Assembly: GCF_027595985.1 (NCBI RefSeq)
Contig: NC_073303.1
Location: 26,092,565 to 26,156,564, forward strand
Direction of reading: 5' to 3'
DNA: 64,000 bases
Source of the DNA: Sorex araneus
Taxonomy: Eukaryota > Chordata > Mammalia > Eulipotyphla > Soricidae
Shown: in pieces, positions 1-10,994 of the stretch
Layout: the number at the start of each line of letters is the position of its first letter
Numbering within the stretch: the first letter of the stretch is position 1
Made by a program: the position numbers and the translations under genes
The notes under the pieces: generated by a model
What the model was told of the DNA's origin: nothing
Databases searched by the model: none
The model's input: only the letters and a program-made list of their open reading frames with translations

Positions 1-44
1 CTACTGTGTGGCCCCCAAAATGAAACAAAACCAACAACACAAAA

Positions 45-345
45 AAAGACTGACAATACCAAGTGTTGGTAAGGATGTGGAACAACAGAAAATGAGACAG
101 CAACTTCGGAGAAATGTTTGGCCACTTCTTATACCAATAAACCATGCCACATAATTCAACAATTCCATTCCCAGATATTTACCAAGAGAAAGGAAAACAT
201 TTGTCCACAAAAGACACACTCGAGTAATTATAGGTGCTTTAGTCATAAGAGTCAAAGAACTAGAAATAACCCAAGTGTCCATCAGTAGGTAAATGGATAA
301 ACAAACTGTGGTACAATGGCTACTGCTCTGTAACAAAAAAGGGAA
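45..345 (+). mobile_element. Old L1 LINE fragment, 3' part
   Basis: The stretch resembles the end of L1 ORF2 and start of the 3' UTR in sense orientation: a 'ccattcccagatatttaccaa' type region, then 'atgtccatcagtagg-aaatggataaacaaa', ending near a 'tacaatgg' string. Heavily mutated and not coding. The subfamily cannot be named from sequence alone. Confidence 0.55.
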
Positions 346-429
346 AAGCTGCTGACACAGGCCGCAAAAACAAATGAGTCACGCAGGTATTACCGCAGTC
401 ATAGAATTTAGACACAAAAGCCTGTGGAA

Positions 430-705
430 TGGGCCCCCCTCCCAAACCCACGTATTGTAGCCATGATTGATGTGAGACAATCTTAAAGGAAGTAATTAAA
501 GGGAAGTGAGGTCATAGGACTCTTGTCCCCATGAAAAGAGGGGAGGATGGGAGGGGCCCCACACAAAGGCCATACAGGGACACAGTGTTCCGGAAGGACA
601 CATCCGAAAAATGGCGGAGGGAAGGTGTAATGGTAGTGGGACTGGTGTTAGAATATTAAATGTAATCAAACATTGTGAACTGCTTTATAAAAATAAAATA
701 AATTG
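430..705 (+). mobile_element. Old LTR-like piece followed by an L1 3' end
   Basis: About 490-545 (attaaagggaagtgaggtca) and 960-1,045 (gtgagaaaatggatttctgt) look like two halves of one ancient mammalian repeat, perhaps MaLR-like, split by later insertions. About 640-705 ends like the 3' UTR of shrew L1 copies seen elsewhere in the window. Family assignment is tentative. Confidence 0.3.
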
Positions 706-710
706 GGGGG

Positions 711-890
711 GGGTTGGAGCGATAGCACAGCGGGTAGGGCATTTGCCTTGCACGCGGCCAACCCGGGTTTGAATCCCAGCATCCCATATGGTCCCCTGAG
801 CACTGCCAGGAGTAATTCCTGAGTGCAGAGCTAGGAGTAACCCCTGTGCATCGCCGGGTGTGATCCAAAAAGCAAAATAAAATAAAATAA
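711..890 (+). mobile_element. SINE type A (Sorex tRNA-derived), full length
   Basis: Complete monomer. The Pol III A box (TAGCACAGCGGG) lies near the start and a B box (GGTTTGAATCC) about 50 bp in, followed by the body (CCCATATGGTCCCCTGAGCA) and an A-rich tail of AAAAT repeats. This copy serves as the reference description for type A. Confidence 0.9.
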
Positions 891-1039
891 TTTTTTTTAA
901 AAAAAGAAGCCTGTCACCTGCAACCTAGAGAGAGATCTCCACACAAGCCAAGTCTTCTGACACTATCATCCTGGTCCTTGGGCCTCCAGGAAATGTGAGA
1001 AAATGGATTTCTGTTATTTAAGCCTCCCAGTCTGCAGTG

Positions 1040-1370
1040 CTTTATGGAAAACCCCAACTTTTAAAAATATATATCCACATATTGCATAACTACATTTGTA
1101 TGATGTTTAGAGCATATGAAACTATAGTGACAGAAACAGACCCGCAGTGGCCTGGGGCTGGGGCAAGGAGATGGTATTGACTTCAAATGGGTATGAGGAA
1201 ACTCTGGGGTGTGTACTGAATGTCCTGTTTGATTTGATGAATACATGCATATTCACCAAAATGTATATATTCATATTTACCTATATCCTGGTGATCTAAG
1301 ATCTAAAGATCTATAGGCAATATGTCAAAACTCATCAAAATGCCCACTTAAAGTGGACACACTTTATTTA
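1040..1370 (+). mobile_element. Old L1 3' end
   Basis: Contains the 'tgacagaaacaga-ccgcagtggcctgggg' and 'tgtcaaaactcatcaaa' patterns of ancient L1 3' UTRs. The neighbouring type A SINE appears to have landed in or beside its end. Confidence 0.5.
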
Positions 1371-1566
1371 TTTATTTATTTATTTATGTATTTATTTATT
1401 TTCCTTTTGGGTCACTCCCAGCGATGCACAGGGGTTACTCCTGGCTCTGCACTTAGGAATTAGCCCTGGGCAGTGCTCAGGGGACCATATGGGATGCTGG
1501 GAATCGAACCCGGGTCAGCTGCATGCAAGGCAAATGCCCTACCCTCTGTGCTATCGCTCCAGCCCC
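1361..1566 (-). mobile_element. SINE type A with (TTTA)n tail
   Basis: Full-length copy in reverse orientation. Its A-rich tail reads as TTTA repeats at 1,361-1,402 on the + strand. Its head abuts the tail of a type B SINE, so it inserted beside or into that copy. Confidence 0.85.
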
Positions 1567-1735
1567 ATCACTGTCTGTACCACTGTCATCCCATTGCTCA
1601 TCCATTTGCTCGAGCGGGCACCAGTAATGTCTCCATTGTGAGACTTGTTACTGTTTTTGGCCTATCAAGTATGCTACGGGTAGCTTGCCAGGCTCTGCCG
1701 TGCAGGCGGGATACCCTCGGTAGCTTCCCGGGCTC
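1567..1735 (-). mobile_element. SINE type B (RTE-tailed), head-truncated
   Basis: Reverse orientation. The RTE-like tail (tttgctcgagcgggcaccag on the + strand) lies at the low-coordinate end, followed by 'ttactgtttttggcctatc' and the paired 'tagcttgccaggctctgcc' body. The tRNA-like head is missing at about 1,735. Confidence 0.7.
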
Positions 1736-1909
1736 CGGGGTGGGGTTTGGGGCAGGGGGAATGGAGGCTTCTTGTGGGGCGGTCTCTAACCGTCCCTGCG
1801 GGTGTTCCCCATCTACCGAATGTTAGCTCCTGGCGACCGGCCCGCTGGGACAATCTGCACCCTGACAACACGCACCCACCTGCGTCTTCGGGCGGCGCCC
1901 GGGGCATCT

Positions 1910-2101
1910 GCAGCCTCAGGTCCATCTCCTTGAGGTGGACGGAGCGCGCCCCGAGGTCGTTGAACAGCTGGCAGAGCAAGACCCCATCGCAGAGGGTCTG
2001 TGCCAGGTGGAACTCCTGTGCCGAGTCCCGAGTCACTCGGTGGTGGCTGACACTGTCCCGCAGTGGATAAGCCATTGCGCGCGCCACTGTCACGGTTCCA
2101 T
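1910..2101 (-). pseudogene. VAV3: VAV3 first-coding-exon pseudogene fragment (calponin homology domain)
   Basis: Read on the - strand, an ATG at 2,101-2,099 is followed by a VAV-like N-terminus: MEP, a TGA where a Trp codon is expected, then QWLIHC. A frameshift then leads into HHRVTRDSAQ, LAQTLCDGVLLCQL and HLKEMDLRLQM. This matches the start of the VAV3 calponin-homology domain better than VAV1 or VAV2, as I know those families. Similarity stops at about 1,910, where VAV3 exon 1 should end, and exon 2 sequence does not follow. The piece therefore looks like a copied unspliced exon and not a full processed mRNA. The stop at codon 4 and the frameshift make it non-functional. VAV3 itself lies on another chromosome arm in other mammals. 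Confidence 0.72.
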
Positions 2102-3304
2102 GCTTGATGGCTTTGTGATTCGGCCCAGTCAGGGAGGCGGTGATGCTGCAGTCGTCACCACCATTTTTCCTCGCCCTGCCGACGCCATTCTGTCTTAATC
2201 CCGCAGGCAGTGTCCGGCAGGAGTCACGTGCAGAGTCCCTGCAAGGATCGCACGTGGAATTCCACGCCTGGCATGCTGAGTGGCGCGTCGTCCAGAGTCG
2301 GGTCCAGGAGAGCGTGAGGGGTTCCACCCGCGTCCCCTTGCCTCCCATTTTCAATGCACCCAACGTATGTTCACTGTGATTTCTTCAGTGGCACACACTC
2401 ACCGTGTCCCCTCACGAAGGTGCGCCAGCTTCCTGAGGAATCACGAGATGCAAGGTCACCTGGTCGCTGATGGGTCTAAAATCAGACTCCCAGCCCCGCT
2501 CTCCCATTTCCAGTCATTGGGTCATTTCCATTCCCCAGTCCTGGCTCCAGTTGTCTTCCTGCTCTTAACGCCGCCCTTCCCACTTCAGTTGTTCCTTGTG
2601 CGTTTTCAGACAACAGAGGCCAGAAACTAGAAGAGCGAAATGGGGTCTGAGTGGCGGCAGGTGGCAGCTTGGCGACCTCCCTCACCTGGCTGTGGATCCA
2701 TGCTCCACCGTGACGGACTCTGAGCGCAGGGTCCCCGGGAGCTACGCCCACCCTGGCAAACCACGGCGTGAGCAGGGGCTGATTCGTCATCTGTCAAGAA
2801 CAAACCCTCACGCCAGCTGACACAGAGAGTCGCCCCTGCAGTGCCATATCCTGCAGCTGCACCCCCCAGAGAGAGAAAGCATTTTATGGAGCTCCCCAAA
2901 CAGAGCCGGTGAGCCCAGGGGTCCACTGCCCACTGCGCTTCCTTGCCACTCTACAGCCAGCGAGCCTGTCTCCCTGCCAGCCCCAGTGTCTGCTCTAGCC
3001 CCTGCTTCCTCTCCGTCCAGCACCCGTTTTCCAGCTCCCACCCGGGGGAGGAACGGTGTGGCCATGGGGGTAGGCTGGCCACTGAGCACTAGTGACGCTG
3101 GGTCATGCCCCAGGTCTCCTTAAACCAACACATAGGTGATACTGGACATCCTGACACCCTGGCTGTGCACAACACTGCTCCCGGGCACTCCTGACTGCAC
3201 ATTCTTGGTCACGACCTGGACCCCTTGGACGTGGTTGATGCTCAGGACCGTTCACACCCTTCTCACCGCCAGGCCTGCTCAGTTTCGGTGCTTTGAAAGG
3301 TAAA
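2102..3304. other. Intergenic stretch without recognised gene or repeat
   Basis: Moderately GC-rich single-copy-looking sequence beside the VAV3 fragment. The first 200-300 bp may belong to the same duplicated segment (5' flank of VAV3), but I cannot confirm this. No credible coding exon. Confidence 0.4.
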
Positions 3305-3475
3305 CTCACGCCAGAGTGATAGCACAGCAGGGAGAGCATTTGCCTTGATGTGGTTGATCCGGCTGCCATGCCCAGTGTCCGTAGGGTCCCCTGAGCACTG
3401 CAAGTGACTTCTGAGCACAGAGCCAGGAGAGAGAAAGCCCCGAGCATCACTGGGTGTGGCAAAACAAAAAAAAAG
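3305..3475 (+). mobile_element. SINE type A, diverged
   Basis: Recognisable head (gagtgatagcacagcaggga) and end (gcatcactgggtgtgg) with an A-rich tail. The B-box region is badly mutated. Confidence 0.7.
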
Positions 3476-3699
3476 GCCTAAGAATAACAATCATGATCAT
3501 AAACATAAACTCTCAAACAGCCATCCCAGCTAAAACTCAGAGCTGGGCTGGGGCTGGCTGCGACTATGAATCCCCAGTTACTTCCAAGGATCTTTCAAAG
3601 CTAGGCCCCGCCCCCACCATGGCCCACACAGAGCACCAGACAGGATAGGGAGCTGGAGAACTCATCAGCACCGATGGACGAAGACTACAACCTAGAAAG

Positions 3700-4165
3700 A
3701 ACTAGTACGAGAGAGTCAAGGAAGGTGTCACGACCCCAGGTCGAAGGAGCTTTGTGGAAATAATGCAGCGAAAATTAGGAGCAGGATCTCAAATCACGAA
3801 GTTAGGACAAAACAAAACAAGCAAACAGCTTATGTGAACAGAAACTGGGCCTCAGAAACAGTGAGTACACGTCTGTTGAAACAAATGGTTTTAATCACTG
3901 ATGGTACCCACCTTGTATATGTTAGCAAGTGTCGTAGGCGTTAAATGAAAAATGTTCCCCCAAGAAACCATAGTCTGTGACTAGGGTATAAAAATCCCTA
4001 TATAGGGTGGGGGCGGGGGGTTTTGGGAGGGAACCTGGGGACTCTGGTGCTGGGAAATGTACGTTGATGGAGGGATGGGTGTTAGAATACTGTAACCTAA
4101 TCATGAACAGCTTTGTAAGGGTCTATCTCACAGTGGTTTAATTAAAAAGTTTCAAAAAAAACAAA
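3700..4165 (+). mobile_element. Shrew L1 3' UTR fragment
   Basis: Ends in 'tatctcacagtggtttaatt', closely like the sense 3' end of the L1 at 37,314-38,049 ('ctcacagtgattcactaaaa'), and runs into A-rich sequence. The upstream boundary is uncertain. Confidence 0.45.
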
Positions 4166-4199
4166 ACAAAACCCTAAATGAACTGCACTTGGGGCTCTC

Positions 4200-5098
4200 A
4201 ATCCTTTTTGGCAATAGCCCGGTTGAGTCCACAAGCATAAATCAACTCCTCCATACTTCTCCAAATACCACCTATTTCTTAGTCAGATTTATGTAACAAT
4301 GAGATTGATGAGAGAGAATTTCAACAAAGACGGAGAAGGTCTGAGAAAAGTTCAAGCAGAAATCATAGATCTAAAGAATCCAGCAGCTGAACTGACAGTA
4401 CAGTGAAGACATTCAACAGCAGAAAGTAAGATGTTGGAAATAGAATCAGTGAGCTTGAAGAGAGAGTCCTGGAAACCTGACCAGAGGGGTAGTACAGGAG
4501 GGCAGGCACTTACCTTGCCTGGGGCTGGCCCAGGTTCAATCCCTGTCACCCCGTATGGGCCCTTGAGCCCCCTGAGTGCAGATATTGGGCCGGAAGTAAG
4601 CCCTGAGCACCACTGGGTATGGCCCCCCTGTTCTAAAATTTATATTTGGTCCTCTTTAAGTAGATATTCTTTCTCTGTTGAAATTTCATATGTATTATTA
4701 GCTTGTTTCCATTCATCATTGGATGTACTTATAACAGATGTTTGATTTTATGTTGCTCAATTCAACATTTGGCTCAAATCAGGGCTGGTCTATATTGAAT
4801 TTTTTTTCTTTTGTAAATGGGTCATGTTGTCCTAATTCATTTGTTGAGTAATTTCGAGTTGTATCCCAGATATTTTATATATTCTGTTCTGAGTCTGAAA
4901 GAGAATAGGTAGCTAAATAGTACCTGGTTTGCCATGGTGACATTTTTATTCTTCTTAGAAATGTTATTTCTATTTAATTTAAGACTCTATCCATTTATTT
5001 AATATGCTCTACCATTACCGTTAAGATTTTAGTAATGTTCTTTTATAAGCCTTATTTTGTTTCTGCATGTATGATAAGCTTCAATAAAAAATAAATTT
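4200..5098 (+). mobile_element. HAL1-like half-LINE (ORF1 remnant plus 3' UTR)
   Basis: Around 4,430-4,475 the + strand reads VGNRISELEERVL, the coiled-coil signature of L1/HAL1 ORF1. The AT-rich region 4,640-5,095 resembles the old L1/HAL1 3' UTR. ORF1 directly joined to a 3' UTR suggests HAL1. A type A SINE interrupts it at about 4,478-4,632. Confidence 0.45.
4478..4632 (+). mobile_element. SINE type A, old
   Basis: Diverged copy nested in the HAL1-like element. The B-box region (ccaggttcaatccc) and the end (gagcaccactgggtatggc) are clear. Confidence 0.7.
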
Positions 5099-5278
5099 GA
5101 GGGCTGGAGTGATAGACCAGTAGGTAGGTGTGCTTGCCTTGCATGCTGCCGACCTGGGTTTGATTCTCGGCAACCCCATATGGTCCCCCAAGCCCACCAG
5201 GAGAGACCCCCTGAATGCAGAGCCAGGAGTGACTCCTCAGCACTACCAGGTGTGGCCCCCAAACCAAACCAAAAACAC
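5099..5278 (+). mobile_element. SINE type A
   Basis: Near full length with a B box (gggtttgattctc) and an A-rich AAACC-type tail. First of four same-strand copies in a row. Confidence 0.82.
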
Positions 5279-5283
5279 ATGCT

Positions 5284-5445
5284 TGAGGGCCCACAAAATA
5301 GTTTAGTGGGTTGAGCACATGCTGTCTAGGCAAGAGGCCCAAGTTCAACACCTGGCCACACACGGTCCCCTGAGCACCCCCAGAGGAGCAACCCCTAAGC
5401 ACAAAGTTAGAAGAACCCCCAGCACCACTAGGTACAGCCCCTGGC
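5284..5445 (+). mobile_element. SINE type A, old
   Basis: Diverged copy directly after the previous one. The body (acggtcccctgagcaccccc) and the end (caccactaggtacagcccc) remain. Confidence 0.65.
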
Positions 5446-5571
5446 CAACCAACAGCAGCCACTGCAAAATCAACTTGAAATAAAACACAATAAAATTGAA
5501 GGAAGTTGAGCCACGCAAAACAAATCACGTTACCTGTGACTTCGTCAACTTAAAAATACTCCCTGCTGGAG

Positions 5572-5690
5572 GCAGGGAGGGCCTCGGATGACTGGCCTTC
5601 GTGCTCTGCCTGCTGGAGGCCCGAGTTCGATCCTGGCACTGTGTGGTCTCGACAGCATCTCGACAGGAGCGACGACCCCCCCCCCCCAAA
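5572..5690 (+). mobile_element. SINE type A fragment
   Basis: Only the head half is visible (gagttcgatcctggcac B-box area), then a C-rich run. Confidence 0.45.
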
Positions 5691-5736
5691 TACTGCCAAG
5701 TTCGGTTCAAAAACAATTTTAAAAAAATCAAAATCA

Positions 5737-5900
5737 GGGGCTGGAGCAAGTGTCCAATGGGGAGGGCATTTGCCTTACACGCAGCTGACCTGGGTTCAAT
5801 CCCCGACACTGCATAGGGACCCCCGAGCCCGCCAGGAGTGACTCCTGAGCACAGAGCCAGGAGTCCACCCCAAGCACCACTGGGTATGGCCCAAAACATC
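5737..5900 (+). mobile_element. SINE type A
   Basis: Head, B box (gggttcaatcccc) and end (caccactgggtatggcccaa) present. The A box is weakened. Confidence 0.8.
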
Positions 5901-5924
5901 ACGATCACGATTCACAATCATGAA

Positions 5925-6172
5925 ACCCCGTTGGCCGTCGATTTCTCGAGCGGGCTCAGTAGTGTCTCCATTCGTCCTATCCCTGAGATTTTAGAAGCCT
6001 CTCTCTACTCGGCCTTCCCAACGATGCCGCATTGGAGGCTCTTTCAGGGTCAGGAATGAGATCAGGCTTGTTACTGGCTTTGGCGTATGAATACACCATG
6101 GGGAGTTTGCAAGGCTGTCCCATGTGGGCAGGAAACTCTCAGTAGCTTGCCAGGTTCTCCCAGAGGGAGAAG
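5925..6172 (-). mobile_element. SINE type B variant with longer RTE tail and an insert
   Basis: The RTE-like tail is at the low-coordinate end (gtcgatttctcgagcggg). Here the match to the RTE end continues about 10 bp further (tctccattcgtcc) than in other type B copies. About 85-95 bp of extra sequence then precedes the usual 'agtagcttgccaggttctcc' body. The head is lost. Confidence 0.6.
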
Positions 6173-6227
6173 TAGGTTATAAGATATTGAGTTCCCAAAA
6201 CATAAAAACTGAAATCAAAGATGCTTC

Positions 6228-6330
6228 TGCAGTCAGAGAGATCATTCAACGGTGCAGGCTCTCCTGGCAAGGGGCCCTTGGGATGAGCACAGAGCCGGGA
6301 GTAACCACCGGCGATGGCCCCTAACCATCA
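6228..6330 (+). mobile_element. SINE type A fragment
   Basis: Degenerate piece with 'gagcacagagccgggagtaa' and a GGCGATGGCCCC-type end. Confidence 0.45.
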
Positions 6331-6413
6331 TACTCTGAACTCTGTGCGACTTCTGAAGTTGAGATCACAAATTATTGGTTTAAGCCATTAATTCCCCCAA
6401 TAACTTACATTTC

Positions 6414-6587
6414 TTTTTTTTTTTCTTTTTGGGTCACACCCGGCGATGCACAGGGGTTACTCCTGGCTCTGCACTCAGGAATTACTCCTGGCGGTGCTCA
6501 GGGGACCATATGGGATGCTGGGAATCGAACCCGGGTCGGCCGCGTGCAAGGCAAACGCCCTACCCGCTGTGCTATTGCTCCAGCCCC
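6414..6587 (-). mobile_element. SINE type A, full length
   Basis: Young-looking copy very close to the consensus, with a T-rich (+ strand) tail of about 19 bp, an intact B box and an intact head. Confidence 0.92.
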
Positions 6588-6689
6588 GTGACTTGAATTT
6601 CTTATAATGCTAAAAGAACTATTGTTCAAATGTCAAAACACAAAAAAAATCATGTTTGATTTTTTTTTTTTTAGGGAGTTGAGAGGTTT

Positions 6690-6855
6690 CTTGGGCCGCA
6701 TCTGCCTGTGCTCAGGGCTCACCCCTGGCTCTGTGCTCGGGGGTCACTCCTGGCGGGCCTGGGGCACCACCACCCAGCGTTGGGGATTGAACTGGAGTCG
6801 GCTGCATGGGAGACAGGTGACTCCCCCGGCCCCCCGAGCTACCCCTCTGCCCGGG
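6690..6855 (-). mobile_element. SINE type A, old
   Basis: Diverged reverse copy (gtgctcagggctcacccctg ... ggggattgaactggagtcgg). The upstream T run at 6,661-6,672 may be its tail. Confidence 0.6.
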
Positions 6856-7139
6856 AGAAGCATGGGGTTGGCGTGAGGATGTCGGCCGGGCAGGTGACAA
6901 GGACCTGTGGAAGTGCCACCTAGCGTTCACCTTCTCTCAGGGGCAGCTCCCGGCTCTGGTCCTCTCCCGGCCCTCGGCCTCAGCGACCCTCTTTCCGCTC
7001 CAGCTGTTCCTCCCCGCTGCTGTTGCTCTGAGCGGGGCGCCCTCTCCCCGGCTGACACTACACCCACTCCTACTCCCCGGCTCTTGGGCTGCCCCTTCCT
7101 CCCACAGAGAGCCCAGACCCCAAAGTCGGGGGCTGCAGA

Positions 7140-7262
7140 GCAAGGACAGTGGGCAGGGCGCTTACTCTCTGCCAGATGAATCCGGGTTCTATCCCGGCAC
7201 CCTACGTGGTCCCTTGAGCCCACCAGGAGTGAGCCCTGAGCACTGCACTCAGCGCGGCCCCA
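7140..7262 (+). mobile_element. SINE type A, truncated
   Basis: Retains the A-box end, a B-box-like 'ccgggttctatcccggca' and the body to 'gtgagccctgagcactgc'. Confidence 0.6.
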
Positions 7263-7512
7263 GGGCCCAAAGCCTGACTTCCTCCTCTCCCCTCTCCGAC
7301 CGGCTCCGAGAGGGAGGCCCACGCTGTGTTCACAGAATGAAGCCGGGTCCCGAAGCCTTTCCCGGGCGCCGCCTGCACGGCCTGTGGGGCCAGGCTCTCC
7401 TCCTCGGCCTGGGCTCAGGGCCTTTTTGCACCACGGGGCCACAGACGTCCTAAGGGCCCCTGGCCTCCTCCGGGTCTGGCTGCAAGAGGTGAGGCTGGGG
7501 GTCTCCCAGCTA

Positions 7513-7687
7513 GTTTTTTTTTTTTCTTTTTGGGTCACACCTGGCAGTGCACAAGGGTTACTCCTGGCTCTGCACTCAGGAATCGCCCCTGGCGGTGCTC
7601 AGGGGACCATATGGGATGCTGGGAATCAAACTCAGTTCGGCCGCGTGCAAGGCAAATGCCCTCCCCGCTGTGCTATCGCTCCAGCCC
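7513..7687 (-). mobile_element. SINE type A with target duplication
   Basis: Full-length reverse copy flanked by the direct repeat CCCAGCTAGTT on both sides (about 7,505 and 7,688), consistent with L1-type insertion. Confidence 0.92.
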
Positions 7688-7921
7688 CCCAGCTAGTTAT
7701 TGAAGCAGTGAAACAGCCGATCTCAACGCCTTGTCCCCCCGCCAACCGAGCTGTGCACCCGGAAGGGGTGACAGAGGAGAGAGGCCGGTCCCTTGGCGTC
7801 CGCATGGCGTGCGTCCCGTCAAAGGCAAACGAAACGAGAAGGGCGACAGCCGTGCCCAGAGGCCTCTGTCGGCCTTGGGGAGGGCGGGGGGGGGGGTAGA
7901 GAAAGTACCACGAATCCCACC

Positions 7922-7943
7922 CCACACACACACACACACACAC
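7922..7943 (+). repeat. (CA)n microsatellite
   Basis: About eleven CA units. Confidence 0.9.
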
Positions 7944-8519
7944 CCCACCAGTGTGTCCCGCGGTGAGAAACTCCCCCCGGGAATTCGAGGGAGCACAAGT
8001 GTCTCTTGGCAATTCTCTCCCTCTCTCAGCACTGACAGGTCTCCGGGGGAGCCCCGGGACCCCACGACCCCGTGATTCTGCAGACCTGCCCTGCCCCGAA
8101 CCAGGCGTGGAGGCAGATCTCAGCCTCCCCCTGAGCAGCCAGCTCCCAAGTTCCTCAGACGCTGCAAGTCAGAAAATTCCTGCCATTCCTGAGCCCGCCC
8201 CGAGACCCGGGCCCAGTGACCTCTTTTTGTTCCCGCTGGGGACCGCAGCCCCTCAGCGAGTGTCAGCCATTCAGATGAGCCCCCGGCAGCGGAGGCTCAG
8301 ACACTGAAGGTGGAGGAAGAGGGTGGGGGCGCGGGGTACAGCCCTGGAGAGCACTGGGGCAGGTGAAATGGGGAGACCCACCTTCTCCCCCCGCCGCCCG
8401 CCCAGCCCCATGCACAAAAAAAGTGGAGTTCATGACTGTTGGGGTCACAGAGAGAGAAGCAGCTCGGAGGGCTTGCAGGGGGCTGGTGGGAGGGGCGTGG
8501 GGGGACATTGCCCAACGGG

Positions 8520-8690
8520 TACCAAGTTCTTGTTGGGGATGATGAAAGTTTCTGGGTATAGATAGTTGCACGTGGTTACACAACATGGTGAATCGAATTT
8601 ACTTAATGCCGCGGAATTATACATTGAGCAAATGGCTCAGATGATAAATATTGTGCTGCATTTTACCACAATAAAACAACAGCAACAATT
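8520..8690 (+). mobile_element. Old L1 3' end
   Basis: Shows the ancient L1 3' UTR pattern: 'gtggttacacaacatggtga', a 'gaattatacattgagcaaat' string and an 'ccacaataaaacaa' end. Confidence 0.5.
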
Positions 8691-9540
8691 CAAAAAGCAA
8701 CTCTTGTGTTCCCTTTGAAACTGACTTCAAATGCAGGCGCCCGCAAATCTCTGTGGCCGGCTCCTTTGTCAAGAGAATCATTGTGCTTTGCTTTAGGCTG
8801 AAGGGTCTCGAGAATTATGGATGACACAAATGATTAAAATGGATTTATGGCTAGAGTGTTTGAGATTCCTTCGGTCCCTACCCCACAATGTCTACTCAGG
8901 AGAAGCTTGTCTTGACCCAAGGCAGAAAAAAATAAAATACACAGGCCACTTTGAAAAGGCTTGTGTCAAGACAAACTCCGATGCGGCACAGCAGAACACA
9001 AATTGATGGCTGATGATTTGCCTTACAAAAGATTGATGCACCGAACAAAAGCATTTACTCAAAGATTCCTTTCAGAAGAGAGACGGAGAGACCCTGGTGC
9101 ATTTGATGATATTATTGGATTAAAGACAAACAAACCTCCATTCAAAGACATTGCACTGTAAATATTGAAAGCATTGTCCTGTGTTGTAAGACACAGAATA
9201 CAGGAGTCGAGGTTCTGACGAATGGACCCGTTTGGCCCAGAGAAACACAAGTGGGGGGGGGGGGGCAGATGGGCTTGTGTGGAAGAAAGAGTTGGTGCTT
9301 TCTGGAAAGGGTTTGGGAATATGGGATTTATTCCAGACCCACGAGACCCAGGGCCTAGAGGAAAGGGTTCGGGGCAAGCTTGAGGGTCAGGTTCTCAGTC
9401 TGACCCTTCCTGTCCGTCCCTTGTCACCTGCCCTAATCCCAGAGGCTGTCAGACGGGAGCGCTCCGTCCGGAAAGGCAGACACACATCTCTGGTGCTGGA
9501 GAAGGCCTGTGAGGAAGAATGATCCTTATTTATGTCTGTG
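8691..9540. other. Repeat-free intergenic block
   Basis: No SINE, LINE or microsatellite is recognised, which is unusual for this half of the window. Base composition is balanced. Two short overlapping frames exist (8,821-9,006 and 8,961-9,161, + strand) but match nothing I know. The block may be conserved non-coding DNA. Confidence 0.4.
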
Positions 9541-10912
9541 TAGGTACATTCTGGGACCCATAAAGGTTTAATTGTTCCTCTAACTAGTTTAAAAAAAAAA
9601 AAAAAAGAAAACCCACAAAGAAGCTGCCAGCTTTCCCCAGTTTCAAACCAACTGAATGCGGTTCTGTGGAAACTGCTCTAAAGTGTATAGGCCTTGCCAT
9701 GTCCCGAGGTACAAGGAGGGATTGTTTAGAGGCTCCGAAAGATGCAGCTCTTAGGAGGACTTTGAAAGTCAGTTTTTGTGGCTTTGGGTTGCTGCTGCCT
9801 CAGGGGGGTGCTCCGGCAGGGGGAGGAGGGGGATGCAGGGGAGGAGGGGGAGGGGGGAACACGCTGTAAGTTACTCCGGGGGACCACTGCCCCCTGCTGT
9901 CACCTTGGGGCTCAGGACCGCGCCTGTCACTGCGCCCTGAACACCTCTTTCCCGTGCACGGGCTGCCTTGGCTGGTCTGAGACTCAGGGGGCGCTGAGGA
10001 GAGAGGAGAGAGCGAAAGAAGGAGATAAGTCTGAGGTCAAATGAGGAACGAAGACCCAGCGACAAGCCACCGGCACAGCATGTCCGGGCCCGTCCTCTCC
10101 CGTTTCCCACCCGCCTCCCCTTCACCCCTGCCCCCACCCCCACCCCCCACCCCACCCCGCCCCCCGCCCGTTTGTGCCCATTTGCTCATTTCTCGGCCAT
10201 GGACCCTGGGCCTCTGAGAAACTTCTGCCATCTGGTCACTTCCCTGTCCTCAGAAAATGTCTGTTTCCCTGGGACTCAGATGTCCCACGAAGGTTCATTC
10301 TGCAAATGTTTGGTATCATAGCTAGAGGGAGGGCTGTGGGGGGGGGGGAGATAAAATGTTGAGAGAAGCGATGGAGGAGGCGGAGGAAAGCTCTCTGAGG
10401 AAGTTCAAGAGAGGCAGGCAGAGAGGAGGAGGCGCGTCCTAGGTGGAAGGGATGTGCAAAGGCCCTGAGTCAGGAAGGGGCAAGGTCTGGAGTTGCGTTG
10501 GAGACTCATGCTGCTTCCAGAAGCTTCTCTGAGCCCCCCTCCCTTTTCCCCCATCCATCACTCTGCACTTGGAGCTTCAAAGGGCTCCGTGCAGACGGCC
10601 CCCGCTTACCTCAACCCTCACACACTCCTCTCCGGTTCTGTGGAGAAACGTATTTGTCAAAAGACTAAAGCAAATAGTTTTGACGTGCGGTTCTGTACCA
10701 TAGGGGAGGCGGTAATGAAGACAATCCCGGTTTACATGAGTCCAAATGGTTCCATTTAAAGGTCCCACCCTGTATTTACGTGTCCCTACCACTTAAGCTG
10801 ACTTGTTTATCTTCCCATATGTGCAACTTGACTTGTCGTCTTGGCTTCCCTTTAGCTCCAGCTCTGCCTTTTTCCACTCCGGGGCCTATCATTTAAATTT
10901 TTCTTGAGGAAA

Positions 10913-10931
10913 TGTAAATATTTATTTACGG
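10913..10931. promoter_or_regulatory. Palindromic forkhead-type motif
   Basis: The string TGTAAATATTTATTTACGG contains a forkhead-like GTAAATA on one strand and a second on the other, back to back, within the repeat-poor block. Motif match only; function is inferred. Confidence 0.3.
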
Positions 10932-10994
10932 TATGAACTTGTACTCTGGCTTGGTTCTATAGGTTATGGAGTAAACAGACTGTGACGTGGGTTC

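Noticed and set aside
711-780. tRNA gene suggested by A and B boxes
   Set aside because: The boxes belong to the tRNA-derived head of the SINE; no cloverleaf with a proper anticodon arm.
1910-2101. Functional VAV-family gene
   Set aside because: Stop at codon 4, frameshift and absence of following exons.
8821-9161. Two overlapping small + strand frames (61 and 66 codons)
   Set aside because: No known family, no promoter or poly(A) context; chance is sufficient.
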